Below, in pieces: positions 16,342 to 25,095 of a stretch of 64,000 bases of DNA. The position numbers and the translations under genes are program-made. The stretch is taken from NCBI RefSeq assembly GCF_014288115.1, contig NZ_JACOOK010000005.1:124001-188000 (forward strand), read 5' to 3'. The DNA is from Alistipes_A hominis. GTDB lineage: Bacteria; Bacteroidota; Bacteroidia; Bacteroidales; Rikenellaceae. Each line of letters begins with the position of its first letter. Position 1 is the first letter of the stretch. A model generated the notes under the pieces. The model was not told where the DNA came from, searched no databases, and saw only the letters and a program-made list of their open reading frames with translations.

Positions 16342-17643
16342 TCAATAATATTTTTCAACGGCGGCGCCCCGGTAATAGTGCAGCAGAATCCGGTCGTAAG
16401 CGAATCCCCGGTGTCCCATCACCGCTGCGCCGATCTGACACAGCCCTACGCCGTGCCCCCAACCGGCTCCGCGCAATATAAAACCCTCCGCCGTTTTCTC
16501 CACGACGAAAGCCGAACTGTACAGGTGCGACTCCGAAAGGACGCGCCGTATTTCGAGCTCTTTACCGATAGTCACGGCTCCCTGCGTACCGACGATCCGA
16601 AGCTTCACCAGCCGGCCCGAAGCGCCGCGCTGCACGGGAATCAGTTCCCGAATCGCCCCCAGGTCGATCCCCAACCGGCGGCGCACCAGATCGGACAGTT
16701 TCCACGGCGTATAATCTACCCGCCATCGGTAGAAATCCGAAGTTTCGCAGTCGTACCCGTTCAATACCTGTCCGAGAATCCCCGGATCAGACGTATTGCA
16801 AAAAGCCTCGGCAGACGCCCCGACCCACCGCGCAGCTTCGTCCTCCCGCGTCAGGTCGGGTGCCGGAGGATCGCCGTCGCAATCCCGCACTCTCGACAGG
16901 TAAGGATAATCGCGCTCCTCCCAACAATTGCGGAACTCTTCGGTAACCCCGCCGCAACACTTCGAAAAACGGGCGTCGCAAATTTCCCCTCCGTAGGTCA
17001 GCACTTCGCCGCAGGTATCGGCGACCGCCCGACGTACCGCGGCCGCATGTTCGTAAGTACGGGTAATCCCCTGATAACGCTGACAGTGATCGTCGGCGCA
17101 AACATCGAAAAGCGAATGATCCTCCCGGTCGTACCAGCGGATTCGTTCTTCATCGTCGGAACGGACAATGCACTTGGACTCCGCCACAGCAGGCTCCGCC
17201 TGCCGCCGAACGATCTGCGCCAGCAACCAACTGCGCGAAATCACCGCATGGGCTTTCAGAAGTTCGGGCGATGCGGAAGCGTTCATCTCCGACGCAATCA
17301 CGCTTACGAGATACTCTTCTACGCCGATACGGTTGACGGCCGTAACCCGTCCGTCGTCCGCGATCAGTTCCAATGCGCCGCGGAATACCTGGTCTTCGGT
17401 CCGCTGCCAGTGAAAACCAATCCCGATCACCACCTCTTTCAGCGTAAAAGAAGCATCTGCCCCGCACGGTTCGAACCGCAAACGCCCGTAAGACGCTCCG
17501 TCCCATCGCACCCGGTCGCCGTCGGCCGAAACCCGGTTTTCTCCCGCAACCGTCTTTCCCGCCGCCGTATAGTCGCCATGCAGCACGAAACCGATCCGTT
17601 GCGCCGTCAGTATCCCGACGCTTACCTGCGGTTGCCGATTCAT
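16342..17643 (-). CDS. SpoIID/LytB-domain protein without signal peptide
   Basis: The 433-residue protein contains the SpoIID core: NRIGVEEYLVSVIASEMNASASPELLKAHAVISRSWLLAQ in the middle and GWGHGVGLCQIGAAVMGHRGFAYDRILLHYY at the C-terminus. SpoIID is a lytic transglycosylase acting on peptide-free glycan strands. The N-terminus (MNRQPQVSVGILTAQRIGF) has no signal peptide or membrane helix, whereas SpoIID/LytB proteins are normally exported, so this copy may act in the cytoplasm. The ATG overlaps the stop of the DUF4922 gene (ATGA), showing translational coupling. With AmpG-like and NamZ genes next, a role in handling imported wall fragments is likely. Several Cys residues and a CGGV motif (around 225-240) could bind a metal. 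Confidence 0.88.
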   Translation of the reverse strand: MNRQPQVSVGILTAQRIGFVLHGDYTAAGKTVAGENRVSADGDRVRWDGASYGRLRFEPCGADASFTLKEVVIGIGFHWQRTEDQVFRGALELIADDGRVTAVNRIGVEEYLVSVIASEMNASASPELLKAHAVISRSWLLAQIVRRQAEPAVAESKCIVRSDDEERIRWYDREDHSLFDVCADDHCQRYQGITRTYEHAAAVRRAVADTCGEVLTYGGEICDARFSKCCGGVTEEFRNCWEERDYPYLSRVRDCDGDPPAPDLTREDEAARWVGASAEAFCNTSDPGILGQVLNGYDCETSDFYRWRVDYTPWKLSDLVRRRLGIDLGAIRELIPVQRGASGRLVKLRIVGTQGAVTIGKELEIRRVLSESHLYSSAFVVEKTAEGFILRGAGWGHGVGLCQIGAAVMGHRGFAYDRILLHYYRGAAVEKYY

Positions 17644-18581
17644 CCGATATTCAATTTACCGACAATCCGCTGCAACGCACTGTCGTCGATACATACTTCA
17701 TTAAAAATCGCACGGATATTCTCCGCCGTAATCTTCACGAAATCATCCTTGCGCGGAACGATCATCACGCCGGCCAGATCGACCGAAGCCGGACTGACCA
17801 ACAGATCGGTCGCTCCTTCGCCGTAAAAGCAGGCTGGCCGGTGCTTCGTACGCGGAAAAACGCAACTCGTCCATCCGTCGCTGTCGTACCACGTCAGCAC
17901 GTTCATCATCGGTTCCGCATCCGCCGGCAATACCTCCAATGCCTCGTACAATTTCCCGAAGCAGGCGGCCGCAGCCGACGCATCGGCGGAACGGATCACG
18001 AATCCGCCGCGCAGGTAATCGCGGATCGCATACGCTGCTGCCCCGGACGCTTCGAGAACCTTTTCGGTCGCAAAACGTCCGACTTCGGCCTCCAACGGCA
18101 TCGCGCCTTTGCCTACCGCCTGAAAATGAGCATGGTCTGGAGCCGAGGCTCCGCACCGCGGGCCGTTGTAAAAGACGACCTCCCGGTCGAAGCAGCGCGC
18201 CAAAGCCAGCATATCCCCATAACGATCCGCGATCGACTGCGGCACGTGTTCCGCCGCAGGAATCGTAAAATGTCGGGCGAAAATCGGATACGGATTTACC
18301 AATACCCGATAACCGTCCCCCCAGGGTAATCCCCGCTGTTCGGGCGGTTGATTTTCCGAACATAAAAAACATTTTCGGGCAACGACGGACGCCGCATCGA
18401 CCTTTGCGGCCGACGAAACGATCCGCGCCGGATTGAACTGCACCCGAATCAAAAAACCGTCCAGATCGAACGTCTTGGTTTCAATCCGCCGCAGCGCTTC
18501 GAAATTCCGCCGGGCAAACTCCCATTCCGCGAGTTGACTTTCGAAAAACGCGTTCAATTCATCGGCTCCAGGACAATTCAT
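17640..18581 (-). CDS. DUF4922 protein, GalT/HIT-superfamily-like
   Basis: The 313-residue protein has KCFLCSENQP (Cys71, Cys74) followed by GYRVLVNPYPIFARHFTIP and then NGPRCGASAPDHAHFQA (His150, His152, Gln154). This set, a CxxC pair, an N-P-[YF]-P segment and an H-x-H-x-Q triad, is that of galactose-1-phosphate uridylyltransferase and GDP-sugar phosphorylases. His150 would be the nucleotidylated residue by analogy. DUF4922 has no established activity known to me. No export signal is present. The gene is translationally coupled to the SpoIID-like gene and follows a glycosyltransferase gene by 24 bases, so it may activate or degrade a nucleotide sugar or sugar phosphate derived from wall salvage. 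Confidence 0.82.
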   Translation of the reverse strand: MNCPGADELNAFFESQLAEWEFARRNFEALRRIETKTFDLDGFLIRVQFNPARIVSSAAKVDAASVVARKCFLCSENQPPEQRGLPWGDGYRVLVNPYPIFARHFTIPAAEHVPQSIADRYGDMLALARCFDREVVFYNGPRCGASAPDHAHFQAVGKGAMPLEAEVGRFATEKVLEASGAAAYAIRDYLRGGFVIRSADASAAAACFGKLYEALEVLPADAEPMMNVLTWYDSDGWTSCVFPRTKHRPACFYGEGATDLLVSPASVDLAGVMIVPRKDDFVKITAENIRAIFNEVCIDDSALQRIVGKLNIG

Positions 18582-18605
18582 TTTTATACAATCGGTTACA
18601 ATCCG

Positions 18606-20075
18606 TTATTTCACTTGCTTATTCATATTCAAGGCGATGCGGGCCCGCAGTTCCCACGTCCGCAAGCGGTCCTTGTAAACATTGTTCCGGTTCGTCCGGA
18701 CGATGTCGAGCGAAGCGTCGGAATTATCGTCCCAGCGACGGCACAGATAAAGCACGTCGTATATCCGGCCGATCCGGTATTCGCGCGAAAAGCGCAGCCC
18801 GAGCGCGTAATCCTCCCCATAACTGGTATTCGGCACTTTCAGTTCGCGCAGCAGCGGCGTATAAAACGCGCGCGGAGCTCCCAGACCATTGATCCGTAAC
18901 GCATTGTTCCGCCCGTTCTCAAGCGTCCATTCCCGGTGGTCGATCACCCCCGGCGGGATCGGCTTCATCTCGAAATCGGTCAGCATATAAGTTCCCACGA
19001 CCATCGCGCACCGCTGGCTGTAAAAGGCGTCGACGATTTTCTGCAACGTATGTTCGTCGGCATATACGTCGTCGCTGTCGAGCTGCACGGCAAACCGGCC
19101 GCATCCGGGATGATTCACCCCGACATTCCAACAACCGCCGATCCCGAGGTCGTCCCGTTGCGGAACGATATGGATCAGCCGCCCGTCCGCTGCAAAGCGG
19201 TCGATCGCTTCGGTCGTGCCGTCGGTCGAATGATTGTCGATCACGATCAGATTGAATTTAAATCCGGCCTGCTGCTTCAGCACCGAAGCGATCGCATCTG
19301 CGATCGTCCGTACCCGGTTGCGTACCGGAATGATTACCGAAGCCTCGCACCCGAAACCGTCTGCGGCGAACTCCAGTTCCCGGAACGTCGGCTCCAGATA
19401 AGCCCCCACCCGTTTCAGATGGTCGGTACACGCCTGTTCCATTTCCATCTGCGCGTCCCGGTTTTTCGGATCGACATAGCTAAATAAAGAATTCACATCA
19501 CCCGACTCATCATCCTTTAAATCAGAATATAGATATTCGTTAATATGCACCAACAAGTCCCGACAGGAAACCCTCAGGCGCAGGTCGTAAAGCCCGGCGA
19601 AACGGTAATCGCGTTCCATCTGTCCTACGGCTCGTTTCAGCGCGTCCGTCCGGTACAGCAAAACCGGCCCGAAATCGAAATCGTCGCGCAGGCTGCCCGC
19701 CTGGCAATCGATCACCGGGTGTTCGCTGCGGCGACCGTTCCGCACTTCGTAATAATCGGCGTAAACCAGCCCGGCATTCGTATCCCGCGCAACTTGCAGC
19801 ATCCGGTCGAGAGCGGACATTCCCATCCGCAATACGGCATTGCCGGTATAGATCAACGTATAATCCCCAGAGGACGCTTCGGCGATCTTCCGGAGCGTCG
19901 CCGAAGCGCACAACGGCCCGCCGATCCGGTTTTCGCACTCATCGGCCGGATCGTTCTCCGACCCGTCCACCCAGAAAATTTTGTCTACCGCCTCTTCCCG
20001 GCGCAACCCGTCCGTTACGCTTTTCGCCTGCTCCGTACCCATACCGGGCAGAAAACAATCCACACGTATTTTCAT
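18606..20075 (-). CDS. Family 2 glycosyltransferase with tandem GT-A-like halves
   Basis: From the ATG at 20075 the product has 489 residues. The second half (about 245-489) is a clear GT2 domain: CEASVIIPVRNRVRTIADAIASVL, IVIDNHSTDGT, VQLDSDDVYAD (metal-binding DxD) and GEDYALGLRFSREY. The first half also resembles a GT-A fold (VDCFLPGMGTEQAKSV, LIYTGNAVLRMGMSALDRMLQ, LVYADYYEV) but lacks clean catalytic motifs and may be structural or a second, diverged domain. No membrane helix is seen. An exact TATCTTTG promoter element lies 29 bases before the ATG, so this is probably the first gene of the DUF4922-SpoIID-AmpG-NamZ set. The acceptor is unknown. Confidence 0.85.
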   Translation of the reverse strand: MKIRVDCFLPGMGTEQAKSVTDGLRREEAVDKIFWVDGSENDPADECENRIGGPLCASATLRKIAEASSGDYTLIYTGNAVLRMGMSALDRMLQVARDTNAGLVYADYYEVRNGRRSEHPVIDCQAGSLRDDFDFGPVLLYRTDALKRAVGQMERDYRFAGLYDLRLRVSCRDLLVHINEYLYSDLKDDESGDVNSLFSYVDPKNRDAQMEMEQACTDHLKRVGAYLEPTFRELEFAADGFGCEASVIIPVRNRVRTIADAIASVLKQQAGFKFNLIVIDNHSTDGTTEAIDRFAADGRLIHIVPQRDDLGIGGCWNVGVNHPGCGRFAVQLDSDDVYADEHTLQKIVDAFYSQRCAMVVGTYMLTDFEMKPIPPGVIDHREWTLENGRNNALRINGLGAPRAFYTPLLRELKVPNTSYGEDYALGLRFSREYRIGRIYDVLYLCRRWDDNSDASLDIVRTNRNNVYKDRLRTWELRARIALNMNKQVK

Positions 20076-20103
20076 CGCAATCTGCTTCTTGAACTTAGCA
20101 GAA

Positions 20104-20111
20104 CAAAGATA
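20104..20111 (-). promoter_or_regulatory. Promoter -7 element for the salvage operon
   Basis: The minus strand reads TATCTTTG, an exact TAnnTTTG match, 29 bases before the glycosyltransferase ATG at 20075. It sits in the 94-base gap after the O-methyltransferase gene and separates that transcription unit from the wall-salvage genes. Confidence 0.6.
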
Positions 20112-20169
20112 GGACAAAATCCGCACGATCCCAACCGGCAGACTCTTTTTTACGGCCCCGTTCGTTTCG

Positions 20170-20799
20170 CTATTTTACCCGGATCAGATTCAACCCGTCG
20201 CGGATCGGCAGGATCACGTTTTCCACGCGGTCGTCCTGCAATACCCGGTCGTTGAACTCTCGGATCGCCCATGTATGCCGGTCGCCGACAGGTACGGTTT
20301 CGGCCACTTTCCCGTACCAGAGGATGTTGTCGGCCAGAAGATAGCTGCCGCTGCGCACCAGATGCGACAGGGCCATATCGTAATACTGCGGGTATTCGCG
20401 TTTATCGCCGTCGATAAAAATCAGATCGAATACGCCGAGCGACGGAGCGATATCGAGCGCGGAACCGATGTGCAGCGTAATGCGGCCGGAAAGCCCGCTG
20501 CGGATGAAATATTTCGATGCGATCGGTTCCAGTTCGTCGTTCGCTTCGATCGTATGCAGCTCGCCGCCTTCGTCGAGCCCGCGCGCCATGCAGATCGCCG
20601 AATAGCCGGTAAAGGTACCGATCTCCAGGATCCGCTGCGGACGGATCATCCGCACGACCATCTCCAGCAACCGCCCCTGCAAATGACCCGAAATCATCCG
20701 GGGTTGCACCACGCGCAGGTGGGTCTCCCGGTCGAGTTCGGCCAGTAGCGGATCTTCGGGGGTAACGTGCCGCTCGATATATCGTTCCAGATCGTCCAT
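20170..20799 (-). CDS. Class I SAM-dependent O-methyltransferase (COMT-like)
   Basis: The 209-residue protein shows the AdoMet-binding motif I ILEIGTFTGYSAICMA, motif II LHTIEANDELE and the metal-binding FIDGDKREYPQYYD segment followed by SYLLADNILWYGKV. This is the small cation-dependent O-methyltransferase family that methylates catechol-like or caffeoyl-type hydroxyls in plants and a variety of small molecules in bacteria. It is cytoplasmic and its substrate cannot be deduced. The gene follows the M16 peptidase gene by only 2 bases, so both belong to the uvrA-peptidase-methyltransferase run. Confidence 0.92.
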   Translation of the reverse strand: MDDLERYIERHVTPEDPLLAELDRETHLRVVQPRMISGHLQGRLLEMVVRMIRPQRILEIGTFTGYSAICMARGLDEGGELHTIEANDELEPIASKYFIRSGLSGRITLHIGSALDIAPSLGVFDLIFIDGDKREYPQYYDMALSHLVRSGSYLLADNILWYGKVAETVPVGDRHTWAIREFNDRVLQDDRVENVILPIRDGLNLIRVK

Positions 20800-20801
20800 A
20801 T

Positions 20802-22028
20802 CTACCGGTACATGAGCATCGAAAGGTTCTGTGTCCCGTAAATCTCGTTGGCCACCGCGACGATTTCGTCCCGCGTGACGGTGCCGATCTTCTCGCGGAT
20901 CGTCTCCATCGCATCGATATTATTGTAAACCAGAAAACTGCGCGCGGCACTCAACATATAGCTCTCGTTGTTCTCCATCGCGATCGTAATCTGGCCGAGG
21001 TACTGTTTTTTGGCGATATGCAACAGGCGGTCGCTCAACTTTCCGCTGCGGATTTTCGTCAGTTCGAGGTCGATCAGTTCGAGGCATTCGTCGGCCCGTT
21101 CCTTGTCGGTTCCGAAATAGATCGTCGCAAGACCCGTATCGCTGAACGGGGTGAACCCCGCTTCGATATTATAAGCCAAGCCGTTGCGCTCCCTTACGGC
21201 CAGGTTCAGCAGCGAATTGGCCGACGGGCCGCCGAGTAGGTTCGTCAGTAGCGACAGCACCACGCGCCGTTCGTCGTTCAGGTTGTAGGCCCGGCCGCCG
21301 AGAATGCAATGAGCCTGATAGCATTTCCGGTGGAGCTCTTTCGAAAAGGATGCGACCGGAACGACCGCATCGCGCGTAAAACCGCGCAGCGACTCCCCCA
21401 TCCCGCCGAAATAACGGTCGCACGTATCCTTGAAACGCTTTGCCGAGACATTGCCGATCACCGAAAAAACCATCTGATCGGTATTGTAAGTACGCGCCAC
21501 GAAACGCAGCAAATCGTCCCGCGTATACTTCATCAACGCGCTTTTACATCCCAGGATATTGTGGCCGAGCGACGAACCGACGAAGATCATATCCTCGAAA
21601 TCGTCGAAAATCCGGTCGGAAGGCGAATCCTTGTACGAGTTGATTTCATCGACGATCACCTCCTTCTCCTTCTCCAACTCGCGCTGCGGGAAAGTCGAAT
21701 GAAAAACGATATCGGCGATCAGCTCCGCCGCCTTGGCAAAATCGCCGCGCAGCGTGGTAGCGTGCACCACCGTCTCCTCCTTCGTCGTATAGGCGTTCAA
21801 TTCGCCGCCGAGATTCTCGAGCCGACAATTGATATGGAACGCCTTGCGGTGGGTCGTTCCTTTGAAAAACGCATGTTCGAGCAGGTGGGCGAGCCCCTGT
21901 TCGGACATTTCTTCGTCCCGGCTGCCGGTATTGACCGTCAGCGCACAGTTGACGACCGCCGAACGCACCTGTTTATGAATGCAGCGAATCCCGTTAGGCA
22001 GGGTATAGCAGGTAAATTCCATCGTCAT
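20802..22028 (-). CDS. M16 family zinc metallopeptidase
   Basis: The ATG at 22028 overlaps the uvrA stop (ATGA) and gives 408 residues. The inverted zinc motif HLLEH (His48, Glu51, His52) appears in GLAHLLEHAFFKGT, followed by the downstream ligand region ELEKEKEVIVDEI. The N-terminus CYTLPNGIRCIHK and the second domain (NLLGGPSANSLLNLAVRERNGLAYNIEAGFTPFSDTGL) are typical of processing-peptidase-like M16 proteins of about 410-430 residues. No signal peptide is visible, so it is probably cytoplasmic, digesting peptides or processing small proteins. A longer version starting at 22103 would reach deep into uvrA and was rejected. The methyltransferase gene follows after 2 bases. Confidence 0.92.
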   Translation of the reverse strand: MTMEFTCYTLPNGIRCIHKQVRSAVVNCALTVNTGSRDEEMSEQGLAHLLEHAFFKGTTHRKAFHINCRLENLGGELNAYTTKEETVVHATTLRGDFAKAAELIADIVFHSTFPQRELEKEKEVIVDEINSYKDSPSDRIFDDFEDMIFVGSSLGHNILGCKSALMKYTRDDLLRFVARTYNTDQMVFSVIGNVSAKRFKDTCDRYFGGMGESLRGFTRDAVVPVASFSKELHRKCYQAHCILGGRAYNLNDERRVVLSLLTNLLGGPSANSLLNLAVRERNGLAYNIEAGFTPFSDTGLATIYFGTDKERADECLELIDLELTKIRSGKLSDRLLHIAKKQYLGQITIAMENNESYMLSAARSFLVYNNIDAMETIREKIGTVTRDEIVAVANEIYGTQNLSMLMYR

Positions 22029-24865
22029 TTTTTTGTCTTCGCAGCCCCCCGCCGCGAATTTTCGGCCAAAGATAGGAATTTTCCGGTATAACTTTCGCGG
22101 CACGTCATCAGATCGGCGGGCGTTCCTTCGAAAACCACCCTGCCGCCGCGCTCGCCGGCCTCGGGCCCGAGGTCGATCACCCAGTCGGCCGATCGAATCA
22201 CGTCCATGTTATGCTCGACGATCACCACCGTATGTCCCCGGGCCAGCAGGGCGTCGAAAGCCCCCAGCAGCTTGCGGATATCGTGGAAATGCAGCCCGGT
22301 GGTCGGCTCGTCGAAAATGAACAGGATCGGGCCTCCGGCATTTTCCTTGATCAGGAACGACGCCAGTTTGACGCGCTGGCTCTCCCCGCCGGACAGCGTC
22401 GACGACGACTGCCCGAGTTTGACATAGCCCAGTCCCACATCCTGCAACGTCATCAGTTTCTCGATAATCTTTTTATTGATCGCATCCTTGTCCTGATAGG
22501 CTGCGAACAGGTCTACGGCAGCATCGACCGTCAGTTCGAGAATATCGTAAATCGAATGACCGTGATACTTCACCTCCAGCACCTCGTCCTTGAACCGTTT
22601 GCCGCCGCAGCTTTCGCACACCAGTTCGACGTCGGCCATAAACTGCATACCGACCTTGATGACGCCTTCGCCTTGACACTCCTCGCACCGGCCTCCCGCC
22701 ATGTTGAACGAAAAGTGCGACGGAGTCAGTCCATTATGCTTCGCATAAGGCTGATCGGCAAACAGTTTACGAATATCATCGTAAGCTTTTAAATAGGTGA
22801 CCGGATTCGATCTAAGCGATTTCCCGATCGGGTTCTGGTCGATGATCTCGACCCCTTTCAATCGCTTCAGATCGCCGCCGAGCCGCTCGAAATCGCCCGG
22901 CTTCATCCCCGTTTCATAAAGTTCCCGACGGATCGCCGGATAAAGGATTTCGCGAACGAGCGACGATTTACCGCTGCCGCTAACCCCGGTTACGCAGGTC
23001 ATCACGCCGAGCGGGAATTTCACGTCGATCCCTTTCAGGTTGTTTTCCCGGGCTCCGATCACATCGACGTAGCTATTCCAGCGACGCTTGTTCGCAGGCG
23101 GTTCGATCCGTTCGACGCCAGTCAGGTATTTCGCCGTCAGACTGTCCTTCGCAGAAGCCAGTCGATCGATACCGCCCTGAAACATCACCTCGCCGCCCTG
23201 GTAACCGGCCAGCGGTCCGATATCGATGATCGTATCGGCCGCCCGGATAATCTCTTCCTCGTGCTCGACGACGATCACCGTATTGCCCAAATCGCGCAGT
23301 TTTTTCAGCACGGCGATCAGCCGGTTCGTATCGCGCGGATGCAGACCGATACTCGGTTCGTCGAGGATATACAACGATCCTACCAGACTGCTGCCAAGCG
23401 AAGTAGCCAGATTGATCCGCTGGCTCTCGCCGCCGGACAGCGTCGACGACAGCCGGTCGAGGGTCAGGTAGCCGAGACCGACCTCATTGAGGTATTCGAG
23501 CCGGTTGCGGATTTCGGTCAGCACCCGCGCAACGGTTTTCCCGTCGCGGTCGTCGAGCCGCAAACCGTCGAAAAAACGTTGCAGTTCGTCGACCGGCATC
23601 GTCACCAGCTCGCCGATATGCTTTCCGCCAACCTGCACGTAGAACGCCTCCTTACGCAACCGCCCGCCGCCGCAGTCGGGACAAACGGTCTTGCCGGTAT
23701 AGCGAGAAAGCATCACCCGGTACTGGATCTTGTAACGTTCTCCCTCCAAGAATTTGAAAAATTCGTCGAGTCCGTGGAAAAACTCATTGCCTTTCCATAG
23801 CAGCCTCTTCTCTTCGCGCGTAAGTTCGTGGAACGGACGATGGATCGGAAAGTCGAATTTCGGGGCATTGATTACCAACTGGTCGCGCCACCACTTCATC
23901 GTCTCGCCGCGCCAACATGCGATCGCATCCTGATAAATGCTTTTGTTCTTGTCCGGCACGACCAGATCCTCGTCGATCCCGATTACCTTACCGTATCCTT
24001 CGCAGCGCGGACAGGCGCCGATCGGATTATTAAAACTGAACATATGTTCCGACGGATGCTCGAAAACGATGCCGTCCAACTCGAAACGGGACGAAAACGA
24101 CTCGACACGGTCGCCGTCCGCTTGCTGAACGATCACGTCGCACACGCCGTCGCCCTGCAAAAATGCGGTAGCCACCGAATCGCCCAAGCGACTGAGCGTC
24201 TCCTCGTCATCGGTAGCTTTCGCCCGGTCGACCACGATCCGCAAGTCGGCGCGTCCGGCGTAATCGTCCGCCTGCACGATAATATCCTCGATAAAAAGCG
24301 ACTGTCCGTCGATATAAAGCCGTTGCAAGCCCTCCTTGACCAACAGCGTCAATTTCTCGATCAGTCCCTGTCCTTCGGCCGTTTTCAGCGGAGCAGCGAC
24401 CAGCACGCGGGTTCCGGACGGCAGCGCGGCGATGTAGTTGACTACGTCGGCCACCGTATGCGAACGTACCTCGCGTCCCGACACCGGCGAATAAGTACGC
24501 CCGATACGGCCGAACAGCAGTTTCAGGTAGTCGTAAATTTCGGTCGACGTACCGACCGTCGATCGCGGATTGCGCGTATTGACCTTTTGCTCGATGGCGA
24601 TGGCCGGCGCGATCCCCGTAATGAAATCGACGTCCGGCTTGTTGATCTTACCCAGAAACTGCCGCGCATAGGCCGACAGGCTCTCGACGTAGCGCCGCTG
24701 CCCCTCGGCGAAAATGGTGTCGAACGCGAGCGTGGATTTGCCCGATCCCGACAATCCCGTAATGACAACCAACTGATTGTGCGGAATTTTAACCTCGATA
24801 TTCTTCAGATTGTGCACCCGCGCGCCTTTGACATGAATATATTTTTCCTCTTTCGGATTCTGCAT
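22025..24865 (-). CDS. uvrA: UvrABC excinuclease subunit A
   Basis: UvrA scans DNA for bulky damage and loads UvrB in nucleotide excision repair. From the ATG at 24865 the product has 946 residues, the normal length. Both ATPase modules are complete: Walker A motifs GLSGSGKSTLAFDT and GVSGSGKSSLV, ABC signatures LSGGESQRINLA and LSGGESQRVKLA, and Walker B regions LYILDEPSIGLH and LFIFDEPTTGLH. Zinc modules appear as CPRCEGYG, CPDCGGGRL and CEECQGEG ... CESCGGKRF. A further 122 in-frame codons upstream were rejected as they give a Cys/Arg-rich, unrelated sequence. TATCTTTA at 24884-24891 (one base off consensus) is a likely promoter. The M16 peptidase gene is translationally coupled. Confidence 0.97.
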   Translation of the reverse strand: MQNPKEEKYIHVKGARVHNLKNIEVKIPHNQLVVITGLSGSGKSTLAFDTIFAEGQRRYVESLSAYARQFLGKINKPDVDFITGIAPAIAIEQKVNTRNPRSTVGTSTEIYDYLKLLFGRIGRTYSPVSGREVRSHTVADVVNYIAALPSGTRVLVAAPLKTAEGQGLIEKLTLLVKEGLQRLYIDGQSLFIEDIIVQADDYAGRADLRIVVDRAKATDDEETLSRLGDSVATAFLQGDGVCDVIVQQADGDRVESFSSRFELDGIVFEHPSEHMFSFNNPIGACPRCEGYGKVIGIDEDLVVPDKNKSIYQDAIACWRGETMKWWRDQLVINAPKFDFPIHRPFHELTREEKRLLWKGNEFFHGLDEFFKFLEGERYKIQYRVMLSRYTGKTVCPDCGGGRLRKEAFYVQVGGKHIGELVTMPVDELQRFFDGLRLDDRDGKTVARVLTEIRNRLEYLNEVGLGYLTLDRLSSTLSGGESQRINLATSLGSSLVGSLYILDEPSIGLHPRDTNRLIAVLKKLRDLGNTVIVVEHEEEIIRAADTIIDIGPLAGYQGGEVMFQGGIDRLASAKDSLTAKYLTGVERIEPPANKRRWNSYVDVIGARENNLKGIDVKFPLGVMTCVTGVSGSGKSSLVREILYPAIRRELYETGMKPGDFERLGGDLKRLKGVEIIDQNPIGKSLRSNPVTYLKAYDDIRKLFADQPYAKHNGLTPSHFSFNMAGGRCEECQGEGVIKVGMQFMADVELVCESCGGKRFKDEVLEVKYHGHSIYDILELTVDAAVDLFAAYQDKDAINKKIIEKLMTLQDVGLGYVKLGQSSSTLSGGESQRVKLASFLIKENAGGPILFIFDEPTTGLHFHDIRKLLGAFDALLARGHTVVIVEHNMDVIRSADWVIDLGPEAGERGGRVVFEGTPADLMTCRESYTGKFLSLAENSRRGAAKTKK

Positions 24866-24883
24866 TCTAAAAAAATTAATCGC

Positions 24884-24891
24884 TAAAGATA
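24884..24891 (-). promoter_or_regulatory. Possible promoter -7 element for uvrA
   Basis: The minus strand reads TATCTTTA, matching TAnnTTTG except for the last base, 19 bases before the uvrA ATG. The distance is right; the match is imperfect. Confidence 0.4.
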
Positions 24892-25095
24892 ACGATTTTT
24901 CAGCAAAAATTGATACACGACACCGGACTCTATCATCGCCGTATTCGGAAAAACAATGACAGAAGAGTATTTGAAAACAATATTTTGTAACTTTACATGA
25001 CCAACTAATCATTTCTGAATCCGTAAAGATCCCCCCTGCTGCTCTTCCTGTCCATATTATTTTCCGGACTCCGGGCCGTCTATGCCGACACGCCC

